Assembly: GCF_902784195.1 (NCBI RefSeq) | Contig: NZ_CACZTX010000003.1 | Location: 24,068-88,067, forward strand | From: an uncultured Methanobrevibacter sp. | GTDB lineage: Archaea > Methanobacteriota > Methanobacteria > Methanobacteriales > Methanobacteriaceae | Length of the DNA: 64,000 bases | Reading direction: 5' to 3' | In this document: one piece after another, positions 19,753-29,905 of the stretch | Position numbering within the stretch: position 1 is the stretch's first letter | Layout: the number at the start of each line of letters is the position of its first letter | The notes under the pieces: generated by a model | Databases searched by the model: none | Seen by the model: the letters and a program-made list of their open reading frames with translations, nothing else | What the model was told of the DNA's origin: nothing | Made by a program: the position numbers and the translations under genes

Positions 19753-20970
19753 ATGAAAAACAAGAAAGTCCTTATATTCTTATTATTTGGTTTGGTGATA
19801 ATGGTTGTTATGCTGTACTTCATTGGTATAGATGAGGTCATTGAAGCACTTAAACTATCTAATTTATGGCTTGTCTTATTAGCTATTGTTATACAGATCT
19901 TTACTTATTTTTTATACACATGGAGATGGAATATCATCAACAAGACAGCTAATATGGATTTGGGAATAAAAAAATCACTCCCTATGGTTTTAGTTAGTTT
20001 GGCGGTAAACAACATCACTCCAAGCGGTCGTGGTGGTGGAGAACCTGTAAGGGCTTATCTTTTGGCAAAAGAGGGGCATTTTAAATTTGAAGACACTTTT
20101 GCTACTGTTATTGCAGATAGGGCTTTAGACACATTTCCATTTGTCATACTCGCTATCTTAACAATTATAGGAATAATCTTAACTTTTTCATTGGATATTA
20201 AATTGATTGCTTTTTTAGTGATTTGTGTCACTCTAATCACTGCAGCGGTTATTCTATTGATTTATGTTTGCATCAATGAGGCTTTTGGAGTAAAGCTCAC
20301 TTCATGGATCATTAAAATCGTTCGCAGATTATATAAGAAATTCAATGAAGGTACTGAGCAAAGAATTATTGAGGCAGTTAAAGTCTTCCAAGCTAGAATG
20401 AATGCATTGCTTAGAGATAGAACCATCTTATATCATGCTCTCCCATTATCCTTTGTCATTTGGATTTTTGAAATATTGAGGGTTTATGTAGTCTTTTTAG
20501 CGTTTGGTGCCAATGTCAGTCCAATCATCATTGGTGAAGTCTTTATTTTAGCATCATTTGTAGGTATGATACCACTTCTTCCTGGTGGTCTCGGTGCAGT
20601 AGATGGTATAATGATTCTCTTCTATGCAACCGCAGGTATTACCGCTTCCATAAGTGCAGCGGCAACTGTTGTTGAAAGACTGATTTCATTTTGGATGACA
20701 ACATTTGTAGGATTGATATTCCTTACAATGTTTGGAACAAGTGTTTTAGATAAGGCATTTGCACTTGCTGGATCGAATAAGGATGATGAAAAAGATACGA
20801 AATCCATTGAAGAATCATCTGAGGAAAATGAGATAATTGATGATGCTGATTCTAATGAAGATAAAGCTCATCTTGAAGTCTTGGAAGGTGAAGAATCAGA
20901 GGAAGAAGCTGTTCTTGAAGTTTTGGACGATAAAGAAAAAGAAGTTTTAGAAGAAAAAGTTCAAAACTAA
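19753..20970 (+). CDS. Flippase-like integral membrane protein (UPF0104 / LPG synthase TM family)
   Basis: A 405-residue membrane protein with about eight transmembrane helices over residues 1-325. Family marks are NNITPSGRGGGEPVRAYLL near residue 80 and LLPGGLGAVDGIMI near 275. The final 70 residues are an Asp/Glu-rich hydrophilic tail, probably cytoplasmic. Members resemble the flippase half of MprF, and archaeal versions are thought to move lipid or polyprenol-linked substrates; the substrate here is unknown. The ribosome binding site is weak. A strong hairpin terminator follows. Confidence 0.85.
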   Translation: MKNKKVLIFLLFGLVIMVVMLYFIGIDEVIEALKLSNLWLVLLAIVIQIFTYFLYTWRWNIINKTANMDLGIKKSLPMVLVSLAVNNITPSGRGGGEPVRAYLLAKEGHFKFEDTFATVIADRALDTFPFVILAILTIIGIILTFSLDIKLIAFLVICVTLITAAVILLIYVCINEAFGVKLTSWIIKIVRRLYKKFNEGTEQRIIEAVKVFQARMNALLRDRTILYHALPLSFVIWIFEILRVYVVFLAFGANVSPIIIGEVFILASFVGMIPLLPGGLGAVDGIMILFYATAGITASISAAATVVERLISFWMTTFVGLIFLTMFGTSVLDKAFALAGSNKDDEKDTKSIEESSEENEIIDDADSNEDKAHLEVLEGEESEEEAVLEVLDDKEKEVLEEKVQN

Positions 20971-20995
20971 AAATCAATTTAATAAAAAAAGTTTT

Positions 20996-21022
20996 TAGAG
21001 CTAAATATTAGCTCTATTTTTT
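20996..21022 (+). terminator. Hairpin terminator
   Basis: TAGAGCTA (20996-21003) pairs perfectly with TAGCTCTA (21009-21016), followed by TTTTTT. It lies between convergent genes and could act both ways. Confidence 0.7.
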
Positions 21023-21047
21023 AATAATTTTACTATTTTTTAAAAGT

Positions 21048-21437
21048 TTAATTAGGGATTACAGTAACATTATTCTCATAAGTGCATCCTTGATATTTTC
21101 CATCACCTGCATATGTAAAATCACCATACCAGTTCTCATTAGGTGCATCCTGCAGATATTCGGCATTTTCAATAAAGAATTCACCGTTTTCATCCGTTTG
21201 TGCGGCCACCAATGTTCCCATTTGATATCCTGGCTTATGATATGTAATTGTTTTATTTGCTACTGCTTGACCATAGGAATCAATCAATGCTCCCTTAAAT
21301 GATCCCCCTTCTTCAATTTCAGTAGCATTCACTATCATGAATGTAGCCACATCATTGTTGAACTGGAACCAAAAGACACCAGCGCATATTGCAAATGCAA
21401 CCAGTAGAATTAAAAAATAATAGCTTTGTTTTTCCAT
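21048..21437 (-). CDS. Membrane-anchored exported protein with Ig-like domain
   Basis: A 129-residue protein. Residues about 5-25 are hydrophobic (FLILLVAFAICAGVFWF), an uncleaved signal anchor. The outside part has features of a carboxypeptidase-regulatory/Ig-like beta domain: GALIDSYGQAVANKTITYH, TDENGEFFIENA and FTYAGDGKYQGCTYENNVTV. This resembles single repeats of the adhesin-like proteins common in Methanobrevibacter, without the repeat array. AGGTGT precedes the ATG. It diverges from ftr. Function unknown. Confidence 0.75.
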   Translation of the reverse strand: MEKQSYYFLILLVAFAICAGVFWFQFNNDVATFMIVNATEIEEGGSFKGALIDSYGQAVANKTITYHKPGYQMGTLVAAQTDENGEFFIENAEYLQDAPNENWYGDFTYAGDGKYQGCTYENNVTVIPN

Positions 21438-21681
21438 TTAGACACCTTAATTTTAGTTTTAACATTATAATTAAATTATAATCAATTACTATATTAGAAA
21501 ATATTTTAAATAAAGTTTACTTTTTATTTAAGAAATGTTTGCAATCAAATAGGAAACTTTATTTTAATGAATTAATATATATTTAATTATTAGTATAAAT
21601 TAGATAACTTAATTTTTTTAAATTAATCTCGAGATTTTAATTTATTCTAATTCAATATTTAAATATTTAAATGGTGAAAAA

Positions 21682-22575
21682 ATGGAAATTAACGGTGTAG
21701 AAATTAAAGATACTTACGCAGAAGGTTTCGGAATTAAAGTAACTAGAATCTTAGTAACTGCAGCAACTCCAAGACTTGCAAAAATCGCAGCAACTGAAGC
21801 AACCGGTTACGGAACTTCTGTAATTGGATGTCCTGCTGAAGCAGGTATTGACTGTTTTGTACCAGCTGAATGTACTCCTGACGGAAGACCTGGTTACGCA
21901 ATCATGATTTGTCAAGGTGGTAAAAAAGCACTCGATCACGAATTAATGGAAAGAATCGGTATGTGTGTATTAACCGCTCCTACTGCAGCTGCATTCAACT
22001 TACTTGAATCTGAAGAAACCTTAAAAACCGGTAACAAACTCAAATTCTTCGGTGACGGTTACGAAAAAGAATGCTGCATTGACGGCAGAAAAATACACTC
22101 CATTCCAATCATGTCTGGTGACTTCTTAGTAGAATCCGAATTCGGTTACAAAGATGGTGTAGCTGGAGGAAACTTCTTCATTTTAGCTAAAGATGTAATG
22201 GCTGGAGTAAAAGCAGCACAATTAGCTGTAAAAGCAATTTCCCACGTACCTGGTACTATTACCCCATTCCCTGGTGGTATGGTTGCTTCCGGTTCCAAAG
22301 TAGGTTCCAACAAATATTCCAAATTCTTAAATGCATCCACTAACGAAAAAATGTGTGTAACCTTAAAAGACCAAGTAGACTCTGACATCAGACCAGATGC
22401 AGACGGTGTATTTGAAATCGTTATTGACGGTGTAGATGAAGAATCTGTAAAAGCAGCTATGAAAGCTGGTATTATGGCAGCTTGTACTGTTGATGGTGTA
22501 CTTGAAATTAGTGCAGGTAACTTCGACGGTAAGTTAGGTGCTTACATCATGAAATTACACGAATTATTCGAATAA
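21682..22575 (+). CDS. ftr: Formylmethanofuran:H4MPT formyltransferase
   Basis: Moves the formyl group from formylmethanofuran to tetrahydromethanopterin, the second step of CO2-dependent methanogenesis, in the cytoplasm. The 297-residue length is exact for Ftr. Recognised stretches include [53 protein letters not shown] and [18 protein letters not shown]. The coding sequence has a marked preference for C-ending codons compared with its neighbours, in keeping with high expression. GGTG precedes the ATG. It is monocistronic and followed by a hairpin terminator. Confidence 0.98.
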   Translation: MEINGVEIKDTYAEGFGIKVTRILVTAATPRLAKIAATEATGYGTSVIGCPAEAGIDCFVPAECTPDGRPGYAIMICQGGKKALDHELMERIGMCVLTAPTAAAFNLLESEETLKTGNKLKFFGDGYEKECCIDGRKIHSIPIMSGDFLVESEFGYKDGVAGGNFFILAKDVMAGVKAAQLAVKAISHVPGTITPFPGGMVASGSKVGSNKYSKFLNASTNEKMCVTLKDQVDSDIRPDADGVFEIVIDGVDEESVKAAMKAGIMAACTVDGVLEISAGNFDGKLGAYIMKLHELFE

Positions 22576-22639
22576 TTCTGTAATTTATTAAAATTTAATT
22601 TAATTAGTACATTAGCTTAAGATGATGTATTAATATTTT

Positions 22640-22669
22640 GAGATAATTTTATTATCTCTTCTTTTTTTA
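22640..22669 (+). terminator. Hairpin terminator of ftr
   Basis: GAGATAA (22640-22646) pairs with TTATCTC (22652-22658), followed by a tract of T residues. Confidence 0.7.
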
Positions 22670-22761
22670 TTTTTTTATTTTTTTTATCCTGTCTATGTTA
22701 TCTATTTTTTAACGAAATTTTTTGAAATTGCATTATAATTATTGGGTAGAGGAATGTCTGA

Positions 22762-23334
22762 ATGAAGGAATATTTACTGGAGACAAAAAGCATTGATTAT
22801 ATGAATCCACATATTCAAGAAAAGGTTCAAAAATTAAAAGATCAATCATGTGATGATGCAGATTATATTAAAAGAGCTTTTATCTTTGTCAGAGATGAAA
22901 TTCCACACTCATGGGATATACAAACAAATATAGTTTCAAGGACAGCCAGTGATGCATTAATAAATAAGACAGGTATATGCTGGGCAAAATCATGTCTTCT
23001 TGCAGCACTTCTTAGAGCAAATGGAATTCCATCCGGAATCAGTTATCAACTCCTTACAATAGCTGAGGATGATAGTTTAGGTCATATTGTTCATGCCTTG
23101 AATACAGTCTATATTGAAGATTCAAATAAGTGGATTAGGCTTGATGCCCGTGGAAACGTTGGAAATGGTGGTATTGAGTTTAGTTTAGACAAAGATTACT
23201 TGGCTTTCTCACCTAGAAGCGAATTTGGAGAAATCGATTATAACTACAATAATCCTGATTTGGATGAAAGACTAGTTAATAAACTTGAAGAAACTGATAA
23301 TCTAATGGAAATGAAAATAGATTTTGAGTTTTAA
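22762..23334 (+). CDS. Transglutaminase-like cysteine protease-fold protein
   Basis: A 190-residue cytoplasmic protein of the transglutaminase-like superfamily. The catalytic triad is visible as Cys in TGICWAKSCLLAALLRANGIP, His in GHIVHALNTVY and Asp in WIRLDARGNVG. There is no signal peptide or membrane segment. Members in prokaryotes are peptidases, amidases or have unknown substrates. The GAGG upstream supports the ATG. It is convergent with the potassium channel gene. Confidence 0.85.
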   Translation: MKEYLLETKSIDYMNPHIQEKVQKLKDQSCDDADYIKRAFIFVRDEIPHSWDIQTNIVSRTASDALINKTGICWAKSCLLAALLRANGIPSGISYQLLTIAEDDSLGHIVHALNTVYIEDSNKWIRLDARGNVGNGGIEFSLDKDYLAFSPRSEFGEIDYNYNNPDLDERLVNKLEETDNLMEMKIDFEF

Positions 23335-23352
23335 TTAGTTGAGATTTTAAAA

Positions 23353-23375
23353 AAAGAGTTTAGAGTTTACTCTTT
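23353..23375. terminator. Bidirectional hairpin terminator
   Basis: AAAGAGT (23353-23359) pairs with ACTCTTT (23369-23375). It overlaps the end of the channel gene and lies between two convergent genes. Confidence 0.5.
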
Positions 23376-24497
23376 AAATTGTTTAGTAAACTCATTTATT
23401 TCATCAAAGCTTAAATTAACTCCTAAAACAATTCCCTCATTTTCAAGTTCTTTAATTGCCATATTTAAAAAGAATTGATCAGGTCCGGATACCCAATGGG
23501 AATGAACTTCATTTACAGTGTTGTAAATAGTTTCCAAGGATTCTCGAACATTTTTATTTGAATTTATTTTTTCAATGAAGGCATCCTCTTCACTTTCATC
23601 TAAAACACCAATGGTTCTTGAAACAGGGGTCTTGATTCCATGGAGATGGTATTCAATATTTTCAAGATGACAGTTGTATTTTCTAAGGATATCCAATTCC
23701 TTTGCAACAAAATCGACTCCATGCTTTTCAGTGATATGGATTAAATTAGGTTGTACAGCAGCAAAGTAGATGTCAGTTCCTCCACTTGATTCAGGGGAGA
23801 TAACCTTATTTGCACCGGCATGCTTTAATCTTTTAATGCTTTCCTTTTTGCTTGCCCTTGAAACGATCCATGCATCATTATACAATTCCCTTGTTGTAAG
23901 GACGATAAATAGATTATCAACATCACTGCCAGTTGCAACTATCACACCTAATGATTTGTCTATATTAAGTTTTTTAAGTGTCTTGTCTTCAGTAGCATTT
24001 CCATTAAGCAAGATTACATTTTCATTCTCTTCAATATCCTCTAATTTTTCCTCATTTTTTTCAATAATGATTACTTTTTGGTTTCTTTTCATTAATTCTT
24101 CATAAACTGCAGTACCTACTCGTCCAAATCCACATAATATATAGTGATTTTGTATGTCTGCTAATTTCCTTTCCATAATTCTTCCACTCCTCATATCTTG
24201 AAGGTTTTGTGTAACTGAACTAATGATAAATGTAACGATATAAGCTAGAATCCCGACTCCTGATAGTGCCAATGTAACAGAAAAGATCTTTTGCAAGGGA
24301 GTTATTGGGAAAATGTCTCCATATCCTACTGTAGCAAGGGTTATTATAGTGTAATATATTGAATCGTATATGTCCAATTCCATAATGTACATGGATCCTA
24401 AAATTCCATATAATAATATAATAACAATAATGAGCACTGCATAAATTCCTGTTCTGTCTCTTCTAGAATAATTGTATATGATTTTTATGCCTTTCAT
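23367..24497 (-). CDS. Two-TM potassium channel with RCK domain (MthK-like)
   Basis: A 376-residue K+ channel subunit. Two membrane helices (about 18-38 and 70-92) flank a pore loop with the selectivity filter TLATVGYGDIFP. The RCK N domain follows with ILCGFGRVGTAVYEEL, an acidic strand end (VIIIEKNEEK) and the RCK C region. The C-terminal part after about 255 may hold an extra ligand-binding module. The architecture matches MthK, which Ca2+ opens. An internal Met start for soluble RCK, as in MthK, cannot be judged. It diverges from nnr. Confidence 0.92.
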   Translation of the reverse strand: MKGIKIIYNYSRRDRTGIYAVLIIVIILLYGILGSMYIMELDIYDSIYYTIITLATVGYGDIFPITPLQKIFSVTLALSGVGILAYIVTFIISSVTQNLQDMRSGRIMERKLADIQNHYILCGFGRVGTAVYEELMKRNQKVIIIEKNEEKLEDIEENENVILLNGNATEDKTLKKLNIDKSLGVIVATGSDVDNLFIVLTTRELYNDAWIVSRASKKESIKRLKHAGANKVISPESSGGTDIYFAAVQPNLIHITEKHGVDFVAKELDILRKYNCHLENIEYHLHGIKTPVSRTIGVLDESEEDAFIEKINSNKNVRESLETIYNTVNEVHSHWVSGPDQFFLNMAIKELENEGIVLGVNLSFDEINEFTKQFKE

Positions 24498-24724
24498 TAT
24501 TAGCCCTCATTCGGATTCCAGTTTTTATTTTTTTAAAAAGTTCTTTTTTATGAATTTTATGTTCTGGCTTATGGCACAGATTTTTTTAATTTTCTTTAAT
24601 TTTTCAGTTATTGTCCTTATATTTAATTATTAGTTTGATTATATAATATAATGTTTATGTAATTTTTTTAAAATTGTTCTAATTTTTATAGGAATTTTTT
24701 TTAAATGATTAAAAAGGTGAAACA

Positions 24725-26296
24725 ATGGATCCAATTGATATGATGACAACAGATTATAATTGTGAGTATTTGGGGCTTTCTCGTTTGTGCTTAATGGAGA
24801 ATGCTGGAAAATCATTATCAGATGAGGTGGCAACCCTTTCAACTTTCAAGTTTTCAAAACCTGTTAAGATTCTAATATTTACAGGTTCTGGAGGAAACGG
24901 AGGAGACGGTTTTGTAGCTGCAAGGCATTTGTTGAATAGGGGATTTGAAGTGGAAGTCTACTGCTTGAATGCTCTAGAGGAGATTAAGTCTGATGATGCA
25001 TTGATCAATCTTGAGATTCTCATGAACATGGAACCAAGGGTTTCACGATTGTCTGTTGATTTCATTAAGGATTCCAGTGATTTGGATAAACTTGATTTTG
25101 ACTCAAATAGTGAATATATTGTGCTTGATTGTCTTCTTGGAACTGGAATCAAAGGAAAACTTAGAACAAAGGTTAGAAAAACAGTAGAATTGATTAATGC
25201 AATTAATGGTTTGAAAGTGGCAGTGGATGCTCCTTCAGGTTTGGATCCATTAACTGGGGAGATATCCGACATTGCTGTTGAAGCTGATTATACTGTAAGT
25301 TTTCATAAGATCAAGACTGGCGTCAAATTGGCAGGTGAGGAAAAGACTGGTGGAGTAATCACCTGCGATATTGGAATTCCAATTGAAGCTGAACTATTCG
25401 TTGAAGGTGGAGACTTACTCAGATTAAAGAATAGGTCTAAAGACTCCCATAAAGGCAATAACGGTAAGGTCTTGATTGTTGGGGGAAGCAAGGATTATTA
25501 TGGTGCCCCTGCAATCTCAGCAAAGGCAGCTATTGCAACAGGTGCAGATTTGACTTATATTTGCACTCCTCAAAACGCTGCTCTTGCCATAAAGGCAATA
25601 TCTGAAGACTTTATTGTAAAAGAGGCAAAAGGTGATTGCCTGTCTTTGGATGATTTAGATGACATTTTGGAACTTGCCTCAAAAGTTGATGCAGTGTTAT
25701 TAGGTCCAGGTTCAAGTCAAAATGAGGAAACAGGCAAGCTATTCAATGTATTGGCAATGAAGATTGACAAGCCATTGGTATTGGATGCAGATGCATTGAA
25801 ATTAGTTGATTTAAGTCTTGTTTCCAAAAAGGAGGACTTGATTCTCACACCTCATTTATCTGAATTCAAGTCATTCTTTAAAAACGTTTCAAAAGATGAT
25901 TTGAATAATCTTGAGAAATTTGTCAAATTGGAAGACAAGGAGAATTTGGACTTTAGAAAAGTCAACGATAAGATTGATGCCATTCATAAGATTATAAAAA
26001 GTATTGAAGGTTCCGTTATATTGAAAGGAAAATATGATTTCATTTTCAATGGAAATAGGTTGAAGATTAACAGAACAGGCAATCCTGGAATGACCGTTGG
26101 CGGAACTGGAGATGCATTGGCAGGAATTGCCTTAAGTTTACTCTCTCAAGGATTAAGTAGTTTTGATGCAGCGCTTCTTGCTCCATATCTTAATGGAAAA
26201 GCTGGAGATTTGGCTTATGAAGCTCAAGGATATGGTTTCGGAGCACAGGACTTGACACAGTATTTAGGTGCTGTTATGAATGGTTTAATTGAATAA
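24725..26296 (+). CDS. nnr: Bifunctional NAD(P)HX epimerase/dehydratase
   Basis: Repairs hydrated NADH and NADPH. The N-terminal YjeF_N epimerase domain (about 1-215) shows LMENAGKSL, TGSGGNGGDGFVAARHL and DAPSGLDPLTGE. The C-terminal ribokinase-like dehydratase domain (about 230-520) shows GNNGKVLIVGGSKDYYGAP, LLGPGSSQNEETG and NPGMTVGGTGDALAGIA with the catalytic Asp. 523 residues, full length fusion. GGTGA precedes the ATG. It leads toward sfsA about 94 bp downstream on the same strand. Confidence 0.95.
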   Translation: MDPIDMMTTDYNCEYLGLSRLCLMENAGKSLSDEVATLSTFKFSKPVKILIFTGSGGNGGDGFVAARHLLNRGFEVEVYCLNALEEIKSDDALINLEILMNMEPRVSRLSVDFIKDSSDLDKLDFDSNSEYIVLDCLLGTGIKGKLRTKVRKTVELINAINGLKVAVDAPSGLDPLTGEISDIAVEADYTVSFHKIKTGVKLAGEEKTGGVITCDIGIPIEAELFVEGGDLLRLKNRSKDSHKGNNGKVLIVGGSKDYYGAPAISAKAAIATGADLTYICTPQNAALAIKAISEDFIVKEAKGDCLSLDDLDDILELASKVDAVLLGPGSSQNEETGKLFNVLAMKIDKPLVLDADALKLVDLSLVSKKEDLILTPHLSEFKSFFKNVSKDDLNNLEKFVKLEDKENLDFRKVNDKIDAIHKIIKSIEGSVILKGKYDFIFNGNRLKINRTGNPGMTVGGTGDALAGIALSLLSQGLSSFDAALLAPYLNGKAGDLAYEAQGYGFGAQDLTQYLGAVMNGLIE

Positions 26297-26389
26297 TTAA
26301 ATTATATTTTTATAGGGTAATTAATGAATAATAAAATTATTCTTTTTTATTCTTTTTTTAATTTTATTTTTTTTTTTTCAAGTGATTAA

Positions 26390-27097
26390 ATGACTGATTT
26401 AGTAAAAGCTATTTTTAGAAACCGGGAGAATAGATTCATCGCTGAAGTGGAGATTGATGGAGAAATAGTTAGGGCTCACTTGCCGAATACAGGCAGATGC
26501 AAGGAGCTATTGATTGATGGCGTAACTGTTTATCTTAAGCCAAGCGACAATCCAAACAGAAAGACAAAATATTCTCTTCATTTGATTGAAAACAATGGAG
26601 CACTTGTTGCAATGTATTCTCAACAGGCTAGCAAGATTGTCATAGATGCCATCTTGAATGGAAAAGTCAAGGAATTGTCCGGATACGATATTGTAGGGTC
26701 TGAAAAGACTATCGGCAATTCAAGAATTGATATCTATTTGGCTAATTTGGATGAGAATGATAATCCAATAGATGAAACCTATGTTGAAGTTAAATCAGTT
26801 ACTTTAATAAAAGATGGAATTGCACAGTTTCCGGATGCCCCTACTGAAAGAGGCAGAAAACATTTGGAAGAGCTTATTTCACTTAAAAAAGAAGGGATTC
26901 GTTCAGTTGTATTTTTCTTGATTGAGCATCCAAACGGAAACAGCTTTAGGCCTAATTGGGAAAATGATCCAGAATTTTCTCAAACTTTGAAAAAGGCATA
27001 CCATGAAGGTGTGGAAATTCTTGTCTATAAAACAGAAAACACCTTGGAAAAAATAGAGTTGGTCGGAAATTCAATAAACTTTAATTTAGAAAAATAA
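26390..27097 (+). CDS. sfsA: SfsA family DNA/RNA-binding nuclease-fold protein
   Basis: A 235-residue SfsA (sugar fermentation stimulation protein A) homologue. The N-terminal OB-like part has AHLPNTGRCKELL. The C-terminal PD-(D/E)XK-like part has SRIDIYL, TYVEVKSVTLI and FPDAPTERGRKHLEEL. SfsA binds nucleic acid; the true role in archaea is not settled. AGTGAT precedes the ATG. It may be cotranscribed with nnr. Confidence 0.93.
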   Translation: MTDLVKAIFRNRENRFIAEVEIDGEIVRAHLPNTGRCKELLIDGVTVYLKPSDNPNRKTKYSLHLIENNGALVAMYSQQASKIVIDAILNGKVKELSGYDIVGSEKTIGNSRIDIYLANLDENDNPIDETYVEVKSVTLIKDGIAQFPDAPTERGRKHLEELISLKKEGIRSVVFFLIEHPNGNSFRPNWENDPEFSQTLKKAYHEGVEILVYKTENTLEKIELVGNSINFNLEK

Positions 27098-27493
27098 ACT
27101 TGATTTGACAAACCTTTTAATATAAAAATCGCTAATTTTGCTTTAAATTTAAAAATAACAAAAAATAGTTTAATAAAAAGTGAGAATAATATGCAAAGGT
27201 TTAATTTTTAAAAAAAACATATGTAAAGGGGGTGATATGTAATTGAGTACATATTATTCTCGGATAAATATTTATTTTTTTTTATTTATAAAGTTTTTGC
27301 ATAATGCTGATTTTCATCTTTTTAATTTTCATTGAAAAATTTATAAATGATATATTATTTCATAAATTTATTGAATTTATTTCAGATATTTAAAAAAAAT
27401 AGCTTATTTTTGTTTATAAATTAAAAATATCACTTTTATAGGTTAAGTCTTTAAAAAACTCTAAAAAAAGAAATAAGAAAATAGATAAATAAA
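27098..27493. other. Convergent gap sfsA/argG with nested hairpin
   Basis: About 400 bp between two converging genes, longer than termination needs. A perfect 12-bp inverted repeat GAGAATAATATG (27182-27193)/CATATTATTCTC (27250-27261) encloses a smaller stem ACATAT/ATATGT (27217-27222, 27235-27240) around AAAGGGGGTG. GGGGGTGAT, a near-perfect Shine-Dalgarno, is followed at once by ATGTAA. The rest is AT-rich. It may be a small RNA or a leader of a lost gene. Confidence 0.45.
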
Positions 27494-28669
27494 TTATCTA
27501 TTTAATTTTTGATAGTTAGCAGCTTGGAGGCCGTGGTACTTGATCATCCCTTCGATTTCTCTTTGGTCTGTTTCCTTGTCTTCAAAGGTGATTTGTTCAA
27601 TGCTGTGTAAGCTGAAAGGTGATTTTCTGCTTAATGGCTGAATGGAACCTTTGAATAATTTCATTACAACTTCACCGCTAACTCTTCTTTGCATATGGTC
27701 GAAAGCTTGGTCGAGGTCTTCTCTTAAAGGCTCTTGCCATAATGCTTCGTAAACTAAATCAGCATATAATGTGCTCATGTAATCTGCAAATCTTAATTCA
27801 TCTACAGTCAATACCAATTGCTCTAAAGCTCTGTGAGCAGCAATCAATAATTTAGCACCTGGAACTTCGTAGGTTTCTCTACTTTTAAGACCAATCATTC
27901 TGTTTTCGATGATGTCAACTCTACCTACACCGTTTTCACCAGCAATTTCATTTGCCTTGTTGATAAGGTCTACAAGTCCCATCATTTCTCCATTGATAGC
28001 TACTGGAACACCTTCTTCAAATTCAATGCTTACTTTGGTAGGGGTGTCTTTAGCATCTTCAGCAGATTTGGTCCATTCATAGATTTCTTCAGGTGGCTCG
28101 TTTGCAGGGTCTTCAAGCACATCCCCTTCAATAGCTCTTCCCCAAAGGTTTTCATCAATACTGTAGATCTTATCATAGGATAAGTTAAGGCCATGCTCTT
28201 TAGCATAAGCAACTTCTTCTGTTCTTGTTAAGTTCATTTCTCTGATTGGAGCAATGATCTTAAAGTCAGACATTGATCTGATGATGGCTTCAAATCTGAA
28301 TTGGTCATTTCCTTTACCGGTACATCCGTGTGCAATTGCAGTTGCACCTTCTTTTTCTGCAATTTCAATGATTTTCATTGCGATTAAAGGTCTTGCAAGT
28401 GCAGTGCTTAATGGGTATCCTTCATATTCTGCATTTGCCTTGATTCCTCTTGCAATGTATTCATTAGCAAATTCATCTTTTGCATCAATGATATAATGTT
28501 TGCCTGTATTGATCTTGTCTGCAGAATTTTGGGATTTTTGCAATTCCTCTGCAGGTTGACCAACATCAACACATGCAGTCACTACTTCATAATTATATTC
28601 CTCTTCTAATAATTTAACACATACAGTGGTGTCTAATCCTCCACTGAATGCAAGAACGACTTTTTCCAT
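27494..28669 (-). CDS. argG: Argininosuccinate synthase
   Basis: Condenses citrulline and aspartate using ATP in arginine synthesis. The N-terminal PP-loop reads [32 protein letters not shown] and [14 protein letters not shown] are hallmark stretches, and residues about 170-390 form the synthetase domain. 391 residues is standard. AGTGAT precedes the ATG. It diverges from the M14-type hydrolase and has no other arg gene beside it. Confidence 0.97.
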   Translation of the reverse strand: MEKVVLAFSGGLDTTVCVKLLEEEYNYEVVTACVDVGQPAEELQKSQNSADKINTGKHYIIDAKDEFANEYIARGIKANAEYEGYPLSTALARPLIAMKIIEIAEKEGATAIAHGCTGKGNDQFRFEAIIRSMSDFKIIAPIREMNLTRTEEVAYAKEHGLNLSYDKIYSIDENLWGRAIEGDVLEDPANEPPEEIYEWTKSAEDAKDTPTKVSIEFEEGVPVAINGEMMGLVDLINKANEIAGENGVGRVDIIENRMIGLKSRETYEVPGAKLLIAAHRALEQLVLTVDELRFADYMSTLYADLVYEALWQEPLREDLDQAFDHMQRRVSGEVVMKLFKGSIQPLSRKSPFSLHSIEQITFEDKETDQREIEGMIKYHGLQAANYQKLNR

Positions 28670-28925
28670 ATTATCACTTTTTCATTAGTAAATTAATTAA
28701 TTTTAATTTTAAATTTCATAATTAATATGTAATTCATTATAATTTAAGTTTAAATTATACTTTAACTTTTGTTTTTTATAATATATAGTTTTTAAGTTTA
28801 AATAAAATAAAAAATAAATAATTTATTGATTTAGAATACTTATTTTTAAAGATAAAATTAATTGTAGATTAAAGATAAATTAAAGTTATTTTTAAAGATT
28901 AAATACTTTTTTAAAAGGCGATTTG

Positions 28926-29675
28926 ATGGATGATTTAAATAGAAACGATTTGGAATTGGAGATTATTTCTTCTGAAAGCGGAGGATTCATATCCGCTAAC
29001 AGAAACATATTCAATAACATTGAATTGTCAGACAATTCTAAATTTATCATAAATCAAGCCATTAAGGGAACTCCTATGCTTAAGATTGGATATGGGCCTA
29101 CTAAAGTCATGCTTGTTGCAGGAGTTCATGGGAATGAATTGGCTCCTCAAATTGCTGCTTTGAACTTGATAGATCATATTTATGATTTGGATTTAAATGG
29201 AAAGTTGAATGGCACTGTTTATGCCATACCATTTGCATCCCCAAAGAGCACTATGGAAAATTCAAGGTATCTTGATGGAATTGACTTGAATAGGTCTGCT
29301 CATTTGCCTCATACAGTTACAAATATAATTCTAAAAAAGGCTAAGGATTTGGAAGTTTCTGCTATAGGCGATTTCCATTCATCTGCACCTAATTCCAATC
29401 CAGGTAAAGAAGGAATCTTTTGCACAAAGGTCCCTTGCTCCAAAAGCTATTTCATAGCAGAGCATATTTCCGAAAGGGTAGGTTCTGAAAAGATATTATA
29501 CCCAAGTGCAGGTGTTCCATTCAAAGGGGCTCTTGAAGATGAGGCGAATCTGATTCAAATTCCCGCAATAACCTGTGAAGTATTGTCAGCTATTGGATAT
29601 TCTAATGAGAAAATCTGTAAAAGGTCCTATTTGCAGATGAAAGCATTTTTAGAATACTTTGGAATAATCGATTAA
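28926..29675 (+). CDS. Succinylglutamate desuccinylase/aspartoacylase family hydrolase
   Basis: A 249-residue zinc hydrolase of the AstE/AspA branch of the M14 carboxypeptidase fold. The zinc site is given by LVAGVHGNELAPQIAAL (HxxE) and a later His in IGDFHSSAP. GIDLNRS provides the substrate-binding Arg. A Glu in AITCEVLSAIG near the C terminus is the likely general base. The start is the ATG after AAGGCGAT; a TTG one codon earlier is ignored. Archaeal members have no proven substrate. Confidence 0.85.
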   Translation: MDDLNRNDLELEIISSESGGFISANRNIFNNIELSDNSKFIINQAIKGTPMLKIGYGPTKVMLVAGVHGNELAPQIAALNLIDHIYDLDLNGKLNGTVYAIPFASPKSTMENSRYLDGIDLNRSAHLPHTVTNIILKKAKDLEVSAIGDFHSSAPNSNPGKEGIFCTKVPCSKSYFIAEHISERVGSEKILYPSAGVPFKGALEDEANLIQIPAITCEVLSAIGYSNEKICKRSYLQMKAFLEYFGIID

Positions 29676-29905
29676 TTCATCCAAATAATCTATTTAACAT
29701 ATTTAATCTAATTTAACAATTTTAACATATTTTAATCTAATTTTAACAATTTTAACATATCCTACTTTTTTTTTTACTGTAAACTATTTATCATTATTAC
29801 TTCTCAAATGCTCTCATTTAGTTTATATTAGCTTAAAATCAAATATTTAATATACATACTTGTCTGGAGTGTTTAGAGTATGTTAACTAAATAGGATGTG
29901 TTAGT

